Part shown: positions 50,747 through 58,644 of the stretch, piece after piece
Layout of the letters: each line of letters opens with the position of its first letter
Numbering within the stretch: the first letter of the stretch is position 1
Virus record (IMG/VR): IMGVR_UViG_3300033148_002693
Location: 34,717-98,716 of that record
DNA: 64,000 bases
Source of the DNA: a virus
Strand: one strand, 5' to 3'
The notes under the pieces: model-generated
Seen by the model: the letters and a program-made list of their open reading frames with translations, nothing else
Told to the model about the DNA's origin: nothing
The model's database searches: none
Made by a program: the position numbers and the translations under genes

Positions 50747-51313
50747 ATGACTTGTATCGTTGGATTGGTTGATGATGGAAAGGTATACATCGGCGGAGAT
50801 AGCGCCGGTGTTGCGGGCTATGAAATAACCGTAAGAGCAGATCGGAAGGTTTTTAAGAATAGCGAGTTTTTGATGGGTTGTACTGGGTCGTTTCGGATGG
50901 GGCAACTTCTACGCTATAGATTCATTCCACCAAAGCGACATCCTAGCGTGGATATCTATGAATACATGGTGACTGACTTTATAGATATTGTTCGTGATTG
51001 CTTAAAGGCTGGCGGGTTCGCAAAGAAAAAAGAAGAAGAAGAAATTGGGGGTACATTCCTTGTTGGCTATCAAGGAAAACTGTTTGTTATCTGGGACGAC
51101 TATCAGGTTGGGGAACCAGTCGATCCCTTTGAGGCTGTTGGTTGTGGAAGAGATATAGCACTTGGCGTGATGTATGCAACTAGAGATCGGCCACCGAAGG
51201 AGCGAATCAAGATTGCTCTGGAAGCTGCGGAGCGGTTTAGCGGCGGCGTTTGTGGCCCATTTGTAATTGAGGTGTTAGATGGTTCCGAGATGGTTTTACA
51301 AACCCGAAAGTGA
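50747..51313 (+). CDS. HslV/proteasome-like Ntn hydrolase
   Basis: 188 residues from the second of two ATGs, so removal of Met exposes Thr. With Thr as residue 1: T1, then GGD with D17, then RK with K33 (TCIVGLVDDGKVYIGGD, then RADRKVF). T1, D17 and K33 are the catalytic set of HslV and proteasome beta subunits; a glycine-rich FLMGCTGSFRMGQLL matches the next conserved loop. No HslU is visible. Could be a peptidase, or a decoy that alters host HslV. The ribosome site is supplied by the IS end (CAGGA). Confidence 0.75.
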   Translation: MTCIVGLVDDGKVYIGGDSAGVAGYEITVRADRKVFKNSEFLMGCTGSFRMGQLLRYRFIPPKRHPSVDIYEYMVTDFIDIVRDCLKAGGFAKKKEEEEIGGTFLVGYQGKLFVIWDDYQVGEPVDPFEAVGCGRDIALGVMYATRDRPPKERIKIALEAAERFSGGVCGPFVIEVLDGSEMVLQTRK

Positions 51314-51407
51314 ATGGTTGAAACGTCTCGTTTGGTTGGTAGTCAGGCTGAGCGATAGGATCGAACCAGCAAATAAGACGAGATACAAGAAATCGGTTGA
51401 TGATTGA
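51279..51407 (+). CDS. 42-residue hydrophobic/basic peptide
   Basis: MVPRWFYKPESEWLKRLVW then VVRLSDRIEP: amphipathic helix. Overlaps the end of the Ntn gene. Possible but unproven. Confidence 0.3.
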   Translation: MVPRWFYKPESEWLKRLVWLVVRLSDRIEPANKTRYKKSVDD

Positions 51408-51462
51408 CTGAAGATTATAATAATAGTCTGCGAGAAATGGTTAGAAATGAGGAGGTGGAAAG

Positions 51463-51867
51463 GTGAACGAGTTGATGATAAATGAGTTGACGATATACGT
51501 ATATGTTAATTCAGATGTTAGAAGAGAATTATTTATCAAGATGGGCAGAGTTTTGCCTTCCCCAGTAAAGCTTGCTGTTCCCGTCATAAACCTGACTGAG
51601 ATTGATAGGGCGCGTTTATTCCCGCTCATAAAATATGGTAATTGTGGGCCGTACGTATGGCTTGAATATCCTAGATATGTTCCTAGACCGTTTGACTCAG
51701 TAGAGTTTGATCGTACTTTTGAAGCTCGTTTGATTCCAGAAACTAATGAAGATTGGCGGGTGATTCTGGATGAATGGTGGGCAGTAGTCAGTCGGGAGGC
51801 CAGGGGATTAATCGAAAAAGGTCTGACTATTCCGCATTATGCTGTAGAGATGTTTGATGAATCTTAA
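51463..51867 (+). CDS. Hypothetical 134-residue protein
   Basis: GTG 51463 after GAGGTGGAAAG. Strand-rich start (LTIYVYVNSDVRRELFIK), then aromatic, then helical. Overlaps the HAD gene by 11 bases. Unknown. Confidence 0.5.
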   Translation: MNELMINELTIYVYVNSDVRRELFIKMGRVLPSPVKLAVPVINLTEIDRARLFPLIKYGNCGPYVWLEYPRYVPRPFDSVEFDRTFEARLIPETNEDWRVILDEWWAVVSREARGLIEKGLTIPHYAVEMFDES

Positions 51868-52282
51868 TGGTATTAGGATCGCGGTTGACATAGATGGTTG
51901 CATCGCAGACCACGACAATCTGTTTTGTCAGAGGCATAACGCGATAGTTATTCCGATGGGGTTGGATTCTATTGGCACGAGGCAGCTTGTTGATTATGAT
52001 AGCAAGCAGCTACGAAATGTCAAGGCTCAGATTTTCACGAATGAGTATTGGGCTGAGCTTCCGCTAGTCGAGCACGTGAAGGAAGTTTTCGGGATATTGA
52101 CTGCTGCTGGTTGTAAGATAGACTTATTCACAGCAAGGCCAGAAGGGGCACGGGAATACACGCTGCAATGGCTGAGGAAGAATGGGATTTGGGAACTCAT
52201 TCACACTTGGTATAGTGATATGTCAGCGGTTGACAGGGCGGTGGCTGCTCATTCCTATCACGTATTTGTGGATGATGCGTAG
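51857..52282 (+). CDS. HAD-superfamily phosphatase-like protein, ended early by TAG
   Basis: 141 residues from ATG 51857. VDIDGCIADHD gives the HAD nucleophile pair DxD, then LFTARPEGAREY (motif II Thr region) and the final FVDDA (motif IV), resembling 5'-nucleotidase-type HADs. The frame stops at TAG 52280, but reads on sensibly afterwards (see 52283-52447). Confidence 0.65.
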   Translation: MNLNGIRIAVDIDGCIADHDNLFCQRHNAIVIPMGLDSIGTRQLVDYDSKQLRNVKAQIFTNEYWAELPLVEHVKEVFGILTAAGCKIDLFTARPEGAREYTLQWLRKNGIWELIHTWYSDMSAVDRAVAAHSYHVFVDDA

Positions 52283-52447
52283 GAGAATGTTGAGCAACTA
52301 CAGTGGCGGGTGTTTACCTTGATGCCTGCACATCCGTACAATGTTCATGTTAAGGGTGTGCAGAGAGTTGGTTGGACGGCTTTAGACGGAACTATGAAAG
52401 GTGTCTGGCCGCAGATTTTGGGGATAATTCAGGAGCGATATGGATGA
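52283..52447 (+). pseudogene. Continuation of the HAD frame after the amber codon
   Basis: ENVEQLQWRVFTLMPAHPYN then IIQERYG ends at TGA 52445-52447, which overlaps the ATG (52444) of the next gene. HAD motif IV normally continues in this way, so the TAG looks secondary: a nonsense mutation, read-through or suppression. Confidence 0.55.
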
Positions 52448-52653
52448 TAAATTATGAGAATTTGCGCTCTCTTTGCGTTTGGTGTGGTAGTAGTTTATTG
52501 AGTGCAGAATATGTTAATGGTAAGTGCCCTAATTGTGGTGGTCCGAGAGATAGTGTAAATGATGTCCCGCAAGGAATTATAGTTGTGGTTGGAGGAACTA
52601 AAGGTGTTGTGGCTCAGATAAAAGACGAACGAGCTGGGGGTAGCAAAAGATAG
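52444..52653 (+). CDS. 69-residue zinc-ribbon protein
   Basis: ATG 52444 overlaps the extended HAD stop. LCVWCGSSLLSAEYVNGKCPNCG is a four-Cys ribbon; the rest is strand-rich (GIIVVVGGTKGVVA). Unknown. Confidence 0.5.
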   Translation: MINYENLRSLCVWCGSSLLSAEYVNGKCPNCGGPRDSVNDVPQGIIVVVGGTKGVVAQIKDERAGGSKR

Positions 52654-52668
52654 GTGGTGGGTATGTAA

Positions 52669-53604
52669 ATGAATGATATTGAATTAATCAGATCATCGAT
52701 AGATTTGCGGGAAGTGTGGCCCTGGTACGTGGGGAATGAAAAGCGGACTAGTGATTGTGTCATCACTCGTTGTCCGCAGCCCGATCACAACGACTCAACT
52801 CCATCGTGTGCTGTTTATCGGGATGGGGCGTTCTGTTTTGGTTGTGGCAAGCGCATAGATGTTTTCGATGCGTACATGATGGTTCACGGTTGTGATTTCA
52901 AGGATGCTGTGAAGGCTTTGTCGAACGGTCACAAATGGGATACTGTGAAGGTCGTCAAAAGGGTTGTTGTCAAGTCGCAGGAATGGAAATCTCCGATGCA
53001 GTTGGAGGAGTTGGAGCAGTTCAAACCTCTTAGCAAGATGCTTGACGGATTGCTACCGGAAACAGCGAAAGAGTTTGACTTGCGTGAGTGGGGCAATAGA
53101 ATCATCGTTCCGGTTTGGCGACATGGAAACCTAGAGAATATCAAAGTATATCGGCCAGGGGGTACTCCGAAGTGGATGCCTTTGACGGAAGGGCGTGGCA
53201 AACAACTGTACGGAGCAGATAGGGCAAACGGACGGGTGTTTATCGTAGAATCCGAGAAAGATGTTTGGTACGCTTGGCAGATTGGGGTTTGCGCTGTGGC
53301 TACTGGCGGAGCAAGTGTGTTCAACAGGGAGATGCGTAGAGACCTTGATAACGTGAAAGAGGTTTTTGTTTTAGGTGATATGGACAAAGCAGGGCGAGAT
53401 TTCAACGTCAGGGTTCAATCAAAGATGAGAAGGGCAATTCCGGTTTGGTGGCGGCATCTTGGATCGTTCATGCAGGAAGGGTATGATTTGGCCGATTTTG
53501 TGAAGGATAAGGGCACGGCAGACCTACTCGATGAGATTGTAGAAAAGAGCAAGAGAGATGGCGGGTACTTCTATGATGAATTGGTAGATGCCGATGATTT
53601 GTGA
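52669..53604 (+). CDS. DNA primase (CHC2 zinc finger plus TOPRIM)
   Basis: 311 residues. Zinc finger C35, H40, C56, C59 (RCPQPDHNDSTPSC, then FCFGCGKRIDVFD). TOPRIM: VFIVESEKDVWYA with the catalytic Glu, and VFVLGDMDKAGRD with DxD. Length suits a phage primase without a fused helicase, working with the DnaB-like helicase. Ends LVDADDL. Confidence 0.85.
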   Translation: MNDIELIRSSIDLREVWPWYVGNEKRTSDCVITRCPQPDHNDSTPSCAVYRDGAFCFGCGKRIDVFDAYMMVHGCDFKDAVKALSNGHKWDTVKVVKRVVVKSQEWKSPMQLEELEQFKPLSKMLDGLLPETAKEFDLREWGNRIIVPVWRHGNLENIKVYRPGGTPKWMPLTEGRGKQLYGADRANGRVFIVESEKDVWYAWQIGVCAVATGGASVFNREMRRDLDNVKEVFVLGDMDKAGRDFNVRVQSKMRRAIPVWWRHLGSFMQEGYDLADFVKDKGTADLLDEIVEKSKRDGGYFYDELVDADDL

Positions 53605-53622
53605 AACCTTAAAATTCTGATT

Positions 53623-53637
53623 GTTTTACCGTAAAAC
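53623..53637. promoter_or_regulatory. Operator-like palindrome GTTTTACCGTAAAAC (site 4 of 4)
   Basis: One base before the -35 of the next promoter, so a bound protein would touch RNA polymerase. Upstream, AACCTTAAAATT is the reverse complement of the box before 28697. Confidence 0.55.
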
Positions 53638-53638
53638 C

Positions 53639-53667
53639 TTGACAATATAATCGTAATGTGATATAAT
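53639..53667 (+). promoter_or_regulatory. Consensus sigma-70 promoter
   Basis: TTGACA, 17-base spacer, TATAAT. Drives the gene at 53686 and the exonuclease-containing run behind it. Confidence 0.88.
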
Positions 53668-53685
53668 GATAATGAGGAGAGGTAT

Positions 53686-54126
53686 ATGCAGGGATTAAGC
53701 GAAGTAGATTTGGGTAATGCCATCATGTTATATCCTCAGCCGTATCGAGGGGAGAGTATCATCAAGGGTGGCGATTTTATCACTCTGCAATGGTTAAATT
53801 CCAACAAGGAGGCTATGGTGTTGTTGGGGCCAGCGACCATTGGCAACCACATGAAAGATGAGCGGTTCATTGAGTCTGTCACAGAGTCCTTTGGTTTCTG
53901 GGTAGGGTTGGCCTTGTTGGAGTTGGATATACCAGAGGCGACTAAAACGTGGGTAAAACAGGCCATCAGGAAATCTGCGAGGGAGCTTGCAGCAAGTGAA
54001 ATGGGTAAGGGCATCAGGATACAGAAGGCCAGTCAGGAATTGCTTGTTGGGGCGAGTTCAGAAGATGACAAGAATCTGGAATATCTGATGTGGGCGTTGA
54101 ATGAGTTGTACGGGGCATATGAATGA
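53686..54126 (+). CDS. Hypothetical 146-residue protein
   Basis: Start after GAGGAGAGGTAT. Begins with a strand region, then helices (TKTWVKQAIRKSARELAASEMG). First gene after the palindrome and promoter. Unknown; might be the regulator reading site 4, but nothing shows it. Confidence 0.55.
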   Translation: MQGLSEVDLGNAIMLYPQPYRGESIIKGGDFITLQWLNSNKEAMVLLGPATIGNHMKDERFIESVTESFGFWVGLALLELDIPEATKTWVKQAIRKSARELAASEMGKGIRIQKASQELLVGASSEDDKNLEYLMWALNELYGAYE

Positions 54127-54142
54127 TAGGAAGGATTGAACA

Positions 54143-55255
54143 TTGAAGATCATAGCATTTGACATAGAGACACAATTGGTTCCAGATGGCATCGAAGACC
54201 TCGCCATGCTGGAAAAGTCGCTTGACGTTTACTGCATTGCCACCGCCCAGTGGCCCCCTATTGAAGAACCAGAAAGTGGAAATTACGAAATCAGGTTATG
54301 GCATGGCGGATGGGGTTCTGTGTTGAGCCTAGAATCCGAGGTTGCGGATTCACTCAACAAAGGGGAACTTTCGGCGTTCTTGCATTTTCTTGATGAAAGA
54401 ATGACAGAAGGGTACATACCAGTCGGCTTTAATTCCACGCATTTTGATCTTCAAGCCCTTGCGATGTCCACAGGAGACTGGGTATTGGCTCGCAAGATCG
54501 CCAAAGGCCATTACGATATGATGTTGGAAATGGTTGCGCGTAAGGGCTTTGGGTGCAAGCTCCAACGCGCTGGCGAAGCTATAGGTAGTGGAAAATCACT
54601 TTCTGGGGGCGTCGTTGAAGAATATTGGGCTTTGGGTGATCAAGAAACACGTCAGAAGGTTCTTGATTATGTGAGGAGTGATGCTGTATTAACCGCCGAT
54701 GTTGCGATGAAGGCGATGCAGAGCGGGTCGTTCAAATGGATAACTTCGAAGGGCAACGTCGCCAATTGGGAACTGGATAGTGCTGATGGCGAATTCACAT
54801 TTCTGACCGTTGAAGAGATTATGAAGTTGAGAGACCCTGACACCTCGTGGATGGACAAGCCGCCGATGTTCACGAAAGAATCTTTGGCTGCTTGGGTGTT
54901 CGATGAGGGGTCTGTGTGGACTTCAAGAAATAGCTATGAAGATGATGACGGAATCAACATTGGAGATTTGGTTGATAAGTCTGGGGCGTTGATAGATTAC
55001 GGGATGGCCGTTGAACCAAACGACGAATGGGATTGCGTGTTCATTAGGCGGAGAGATGGTCAGTATGGCTATATCAATATTACTGGATACCGTGACCCTG
55101 GTTTCGTTCCGTTGGGTGAACTTTGGGCTAGGGGAAGACAGATGGAGATAGCTGAGGCGTCTATGGCTTTGGAGATCACTTTTAGAGAATTGTTTGATCC
55201 TGCGGCTAGAAGGGTAGAACAGGAAACAGAACCAATCAATCCAGAGGATTTATAG
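54143..55255 (+). CDS. DEDD-type 3'-5' exonuclease
   Basis: 370 residues; TTG start 54143. IIAFDIET (DxE), then PVGFNSTHFDLQAL (D), and VLDYVRSDAVLT (D) give the four acidic residues of DnaQ-like exonucleases within residues 1-185. The C-terminal part is an extra domain. No polymerase is attached, so it may proofread host synthesis or act in recombination. Confidence 0.75.
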   Translation: MKIIAFDIETQLVPDGIEDLAMLEKSLDVYCIATAQWPPIEEPESGNYEIRLWHGGWGSVLSLESEVADSLNKGELSAFLHFLDERMTEGYIPVGFNSTHFDLQALAMSTGDWVLARKIAKGHYDMMLEMVARKGFGCKLQRAGEAIGSGKSLSGGVVEEYWALGDQETRQKVLDYVRSDAVLTADVAMKAMQSGSFKWITSKGNVANWELDSADGEFTFLTVEEIMKLRDPDTSWMDKPPMFTKESLAAWVFDEGSVWTSRNSYEDDDGINIGDLVDKSGALIDYGMAVEPNDEWDCVFIRRRDGQYGYINITGYRDPGFVPLGELWARGRQMEIAEASMALEITFRELFDPAARRVEQETEPINPEDL

Positions 55256-55270
55256 ATTGGAGGCATTATA

Positions 55271-56038
55271 GTGGAAAGCGCGTTGATTATTTCTGATTTG
55301 CCGATTGTTGAGTTCTCAGACAGGTTGAAAAGCCTCACTCTTCCAGATCGCTCTCAGTTGCGGATAGAGCGGGTGCAGAAGCTGAACCAGTTACAAGACG
55401 CCGCTTGGATAGACATTATGGAACAGGTGTGGCATCTTCGGAATGATTTTGAGATTGTAGATGGGAGTCCGGTTTACGCATGGCAGCAGATATGCCCTGG
55501 GTACAATTGGACTCAGTTCGGTATGGACGTTTTGGGCCTTTGCAGGTCTGACACGAGTCTATTGCCGGCAATCTGGGATGTGTTCGTGGTCACGTTCGGT
55601 TATTCCAGGGAAGATTTGCTGAGGGCCGGCGTTGCACGGTTAAAACATTCAGTTGGATTGATTCGCCAGAAATGGGAAAACGAGATGAAACGAGTCGAAG
55701 TGCTCGAATCAGCCGTGTTCGGTGAGCTACCAGATGGGAATTGGGAGGAGGAAGCGCAAGAAGTGAATCCCCCAGAACCAGAAACGGTCGCAGTCGTCGA
55801 TAATCTGGTCGCTCAATTGCGTGAAGAGGAGAAAGGGGGGGTATCAATTTCGATAGCAATTGATCATGATGCAAGTACAAACGGCGGTTTGAAGATTATT
55901 GCATGGAATGATGGGCTTGCCTATGAGGTTGGCGAGTTCGTTCCTAACTATGATCAACAATGGGATCGAAATGACATTTCATGGCAACAGATTGTGGATG
56001 CTGCGATTGACAGGATAAGCGGAAGGGTGAAGTTTTAA
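55271..56038 (+). CDS. Hypothetical 255-residue protein
   Basis: GTG 55271 after TTGGAGGCAT. Helical first half, acidic middle (EEEAQEVNPPEPE), then strand-rich C-terminus (VSISIAIDHDASTNGGLKIIAW). Follows the exonuclease by 15 bases. Unknown. Confidence 0.55.
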   Translation: MESALIISDLPIVEFSDRLKSLTLPDRSQLRIERVQKLNQLQDAAWIDIMEQVWHLRNDFEIVDGSPVYAWQQICPGYNWTQFGMDVLGLCRSDTSLLPAIWDVFVVTFGYSREDLLRAGVARLKHSVGLIRQKWENEMKRVEVLESAVFGELPDGNWEEEAQEVNPPEPETVAVVDNLVAQLREEEKGGVSISIAIDHDASTNGGLKIIAWNDGLAYEVGEFVPNYDQQWDRNDISWQQIVDAAIDRISGRVKF

Positions 56039-56056
56039 GTTAAGGGGGGGTTTACT

Positions 56057-56260
56057 ATGGAAACTAAACGACGGCGGGGACGGCCAGTGGGTATGGTGTA
56101 CAAACACCAGGTCATGGTCCGGCTCACAGATGGGCAGGTGGGGCGACTGGACGCGGTTTGTGAAAAATACGATTTGAATCGATCCCTCGTGATTCGGGAT
56201 TGCGTAGCAAAATCTAATCTCGAAGAGGTGGCGCGGGAGATCGCCGAGAGTAGAGAATAG
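56057..56260 (+). CDS. Ribbon-helix-helix DNA-binding protein
   Basis: 67 residues. Basic tail (KRRRGRPVGM), strand HQVMVRLTDGQV, then helices RLDAVCEKYDLNRSLVIRDCV: an Arc/CopG layout. Start after AGGGGGGG. Probably a repressor. Confidence 0.75.
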   Translation: METKRRRGRPVGMVYKHQVMVRLTDGQVGRLDAVCEKYDLNRSLVIRDCVAKSNLEEVAREIAESRE

Positions 56261-56329
56261 TCGAATAACAGCAGCAGCGCCGTAGGTACTTCGACGCTCG
56301 TTCGCCCCATACACGCGTGGAGGTTTGGC

Positions 56330-56569
56330 ATGATAACACTAGAAATGAGATTAGGGTTTGCATTATTCTGGATTTGTTGGTCGGCCATCGTCACCGTAGC
56401 TTTTGGTGGCGCGCTTCTGATTGAGTTGAAAGATGCAAAAAAGAAAGGGCGTCATCCATCGGCCTTTGCGTATATTGGATTTACGTTTTTGAGTGCCGGA
56501 GGGTTGGCGTTCTTGATTATGCTTGGCTACTCTATCTTGACTCAAGTTCAGGTGTCTATCAATGGCTAG
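56330..56569 (+). CDS. Two-helix membrane protein
   Basis: 79 residues with hydrophobic segments near 5-32 and 44-70 and a charged loop (KDAKKKGRH) between. Overlaps the next gene. Unknown. Confidence 0.55.
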   Translation: MITLEMRLGFALFWICWSAIVTVAFGGALLIELKDAKKKGRHPSAFAYIGFTFLSAGGLAFLIMLGYSILTQVQVSING

Positions 56570-56786
56570 CTGCCGAACGTGCTGGTGGAGAGATTGCGAA
56601 TCCTGGTGTAGCAATCCTGATTGCCCTCATTACATAGATGACCTCGATCAGAGTTGTAGGGAATGGGTGAATCGACACATTGGTGAAGAACCAGGAATGA
56701 GGGAGCTTAGGGTTTCGCTAGATGGGTTGATGCGTATTGTGATGGAGGCTGAGGGTGACTACTTCCCGTTTAGTCGTTGGAGTTGA
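56562..56786 (+). CDS. 74-residue Cys-rich protein
   Basis: CRTCWWRDCESWCSNPDCPHY: five Cys in 18 residues, a probable zinc site. The C-terminus is helical and aromatic. Overlaps genes on both sides. Confidence 0.55.
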   Translation: MASCRTCWWRDCESWCSNPDCPHYIDDLDQSCREWVNRHIGEEPGMRELRVSLDGLMRIVMEAEGDYFPFSRWS

Positions 56787-57291
56787 TGTTGGAACGTCAA
56801 AAAACCTGGGGATAGCCATCGTCACAGATAAGGGCGAGTTGTGGGGGTATGGAAGTGTGTGGTACGCTGAGCCATTCGAGTTGAAGGGTAATGACTTGAT
56901 GGACAGGGTGGTTATGGCACGGGAGCGTACGAGGTATATACTGGACATTCTGGAACGCAACTTGTTTTTTGTCGATCACTCGTATTGGTTCATCGAGACC
57001 GCCCCACTGGTACGTGGTGGTAGGGCTAACGTGAGAACGTTGAAAGCACTGACCATGATCGAGGCCGCCGTTGAGATTGCGTTGCGGCTGAGGTATGTCC
57101 CGTTCGAGGCGTTGCACCCCTCTACTATCAAAAAGGGGTTCACGGGGAATGGTAGAGCAAAAAAGATTGATGTGCAGAACAAGGTGTATTCTATATTCGA
57201 TGAATTCAATGAGGATACCAAACCCATCGACGAGAATGTAGCTGACGCGCTTGCGGCGGCAATGACGGGGCTTGAGAGGTTGCAATTATGA
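56755..57291 (+). CDS. RuvC-like Holliday junction resolvase
   Basis: 178 residues, GTG 56755. GVDVGTSKNLGIAI (first Asp), YWFIETAPL (Glu), and DENVADALAAAMTGL (last Asp pair) follow the RuvC order. Probably resolves branched DNA before packaging. Confidence 0.8.
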   Translation: MTTSRLVVGVDVGTSKNLGIAIVTDKGELWGYGSVWYAEPFELKGNDLMDRVVMARERTRYILDILERNLFFVDHSYWFIETAPLVRGGRANVRTLKALTMIEAAVEIALRLRYVPFEALHPSTIKKGFTGNGRAKKIDVQNKVYSIFDEFNEDTKPIDENVADALAAAMTGLERLQL

Positions 57292-57431
57292 AGTGTCCAT
57301 TCTGCGGGAGTGATAGTGTTTATCGCAGAGCAGACGGCGAAGGCTGGTTTTGTTTGGATTGCATGAATACATGGATAAGGAGGTTAAAATGTCACCCGGA
57401 CAAATCTTGGGAGTTGTTATCATTGCGGTAG
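57288..57431 (+). CDS. 47-residue zinc-ribbon peptide
   Basis: MKCPFCGSDSVYRRADGEG then FCLDCMNTW: four-Cys ribbon. Overlaps its neighbours at 57291 and 57389. Confidence 0.55.
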   Translation: MKCPFCGSDSVYRRADGEGWFCLDCMNTWIRRLKCHPDKSWELLSLR

Positions 57432-57547
57432 TTCTGGCGGTGTGTGTTGTGATTTGTTTGGCTGCCATAATCAGGTCAAGTCAGATCAGCGCGATGGAGC
57501 GCAAGCGCGAGTTCGAGTTGTATAAGGAGCAGTTCAAGAATGATTAG
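57389..57547 (+). CDS. 52-residue membrane protein with coiled tail
   Basis: ATG 57389 after AAGGAGGTTAA. One helix (ILGVVIIAVVLAVCVVICLAA), then a charged helix (ERKREFELYKEQF). Overlaps the next gene. Confidence 0.55.
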   Translation: MSPGQILGVVIIAVVLAVCVVICLAAIIRSSQISAMERKREFELYKEQFKND

Positions 57548-57953
57548 CATATTCTTGGCAATCGTCATGATGAGGCAACCGGATTTGGATGGGTTGGCGA
57601 CTTATTACTATGAGCCTGGGGTGAGGTTCAGAAACGAGGAGATGTTTGATAATTTCGCTCCTGTGTGTGCAGTCGATGGGACTCTATGGAATGAGATGAA
57701 GGGCAAAACTCTTTTGGTTCAATCTGTTCGTGACAACAAGTTCGCCGTGTGTGTCGTGAAGGATAGCGGAAGGTTGTCATCTGGTGGAGATTGGAGGCAG
57801 TCACGTCGCACCTGGAAACGTTGGTTGCGACCGGACGACGCTGATGCCATTGGACCGATTCGCAGGAATGTCGTGGATATACCGCAGAGGATGTTCCTGG
57901 AATCGTTTGGGGATTTGGAAACCAGGCATGTGAGAGCATGGGTAGTACAATAA
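57540..57953 (+). CDS. RlpA-like double-psi barrel protein
   Basis: 137 residues. Short hydrophobic start (ISIFLAIVMM), then GLATYYYEPG, LLVQSVRDNKFAVCVVKDSG and VVDIPQRMFLESF: the pattern of DPBB proteins of the RlpA/expansin type. Family members act on peptidoglycan or bind it. Exported by inference. Confidence 0.55.
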   Translation: MISIFLAIVMMRQPDLDGLATYYYEPGVRFRNEEMFDNFAPVCAVDGTLWNEMKGKTLLVQSVRDNKFAVCVVKDSGRLSSGGDWRQSRRTWKRWLRPDDADAIGPIRRNVVDIPQRMFLESFGDLETRHVRAWVVQ

Positions 57954-57967
57954 GGATGTGATGATGA

Positions 57968-58156
57968 ATGGATTGGGAAAAGATCGTTCTTGAGCTTCCA
58001 GAAGACACACCATTGCCGTGCATCAGGAACAGATGGCACAGGTTGCAGGATGGGAGAATCGTAGCAACATACACAAGAAAGGAATTGATATGGGCACTTC
58101 TAGCGATAGGAAAATTAGATGAACGCATACTCGGTGGTACTCAAATTGAAGAATGA
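57968..58156 (+). CDS. 62-residue hypothetical protein
   Basis: Strand then helix (DWEKIVLELPEDTPL, ELIWALLAIGKLDE). Overlaps the next gene by 38 bases. Unknown. Confidence 0.5.
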   Translation: MDWEKIVLELPEDTPLPCIRNRWHRLQDGRIVATYTRKELIWALLAIGKLDERILGGTQIEE

Positions 58157-58379
58157 TAACATGATTATTTCTGTAGTTGCTGCCAGCGATGAAGGTGCCG
58201 CAATCATCGGTTTGATGAAGTTGGTATTCCAGGATCCAGTACATGCACTTTTGTTGGATGATGTTGCATGTCAAGAGATACCGGAAAGTGCCATCACAGA
58301 GATGTATGAGGCCGTTGTCTTGCAGAAGAAAGAGAGCTTGGGCCCATTCGAAGATTTTCTACAGAAATTGGAGGATTGA
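58119..58379 (+). CDS. 86-residue hypothetical protein
   Basis: Strands and helix with an acidic end (SVVLKLKNDNMIISVVAASDE). ATG 58119. Unknown. Confidence 0.5.
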   Translation: MNAYSVVLKLKNDNMIISVVAASDEGAAIIGLMKLVFQDPVHALLLDDVACQEIPESAITEMYEAVVLQKKESLGPFEDFLQKLED

Positions 58380-58380
58380 A

Positions 58381-58644
58381 ATGAGTGGTAGGGCAGTGTT
58401 TGCGTTGTTGATTCTGGTGCTCATATTGGCATTGGCCCTTGTGGTCGTATTGATGAGCAACCCGTCCACGACACCGGATAAGCTGTTCAAGGCATGGAAT
58501 AACCCCGTTGATCACAGCTTGAACAGCACGACTATTAATACGATGTATGCGTTGCGTGGGGACTTTGTGTTGACGGTGCTCTTTGCCATTCCGCTCTGTG
58601 TTGGTGGCTTGGCATTCTCTATGATATTGGGCAGGAAAAAGTGA
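58381..58644 (+). CDS. Two-helix membrane protein
   Basis: 87 residues. FALLILVLILALALVVVLM and LTVLFAIPLCVGGLAFSMIL, with GRKK at the end. Overlaps the next gene. Unknown. Confidence 0.55.
   Translation: MSGRAVFALLILVLILALALVVVLMSNPSTTPDKLFKAWNNPVDHSLNSTTINTMYALRGDFVLTVLFAIPLCVGGLAFSMILGRKK

Noticed and set aside
51857-52447. Genome-wide TAG reassignment to glutamine, as in some gut phages
   Set aside because: TAG is the normal stop for many well-defined genes here (metallophosphoesterase, tape measure, chaperone 1), so only a local effect is considered.
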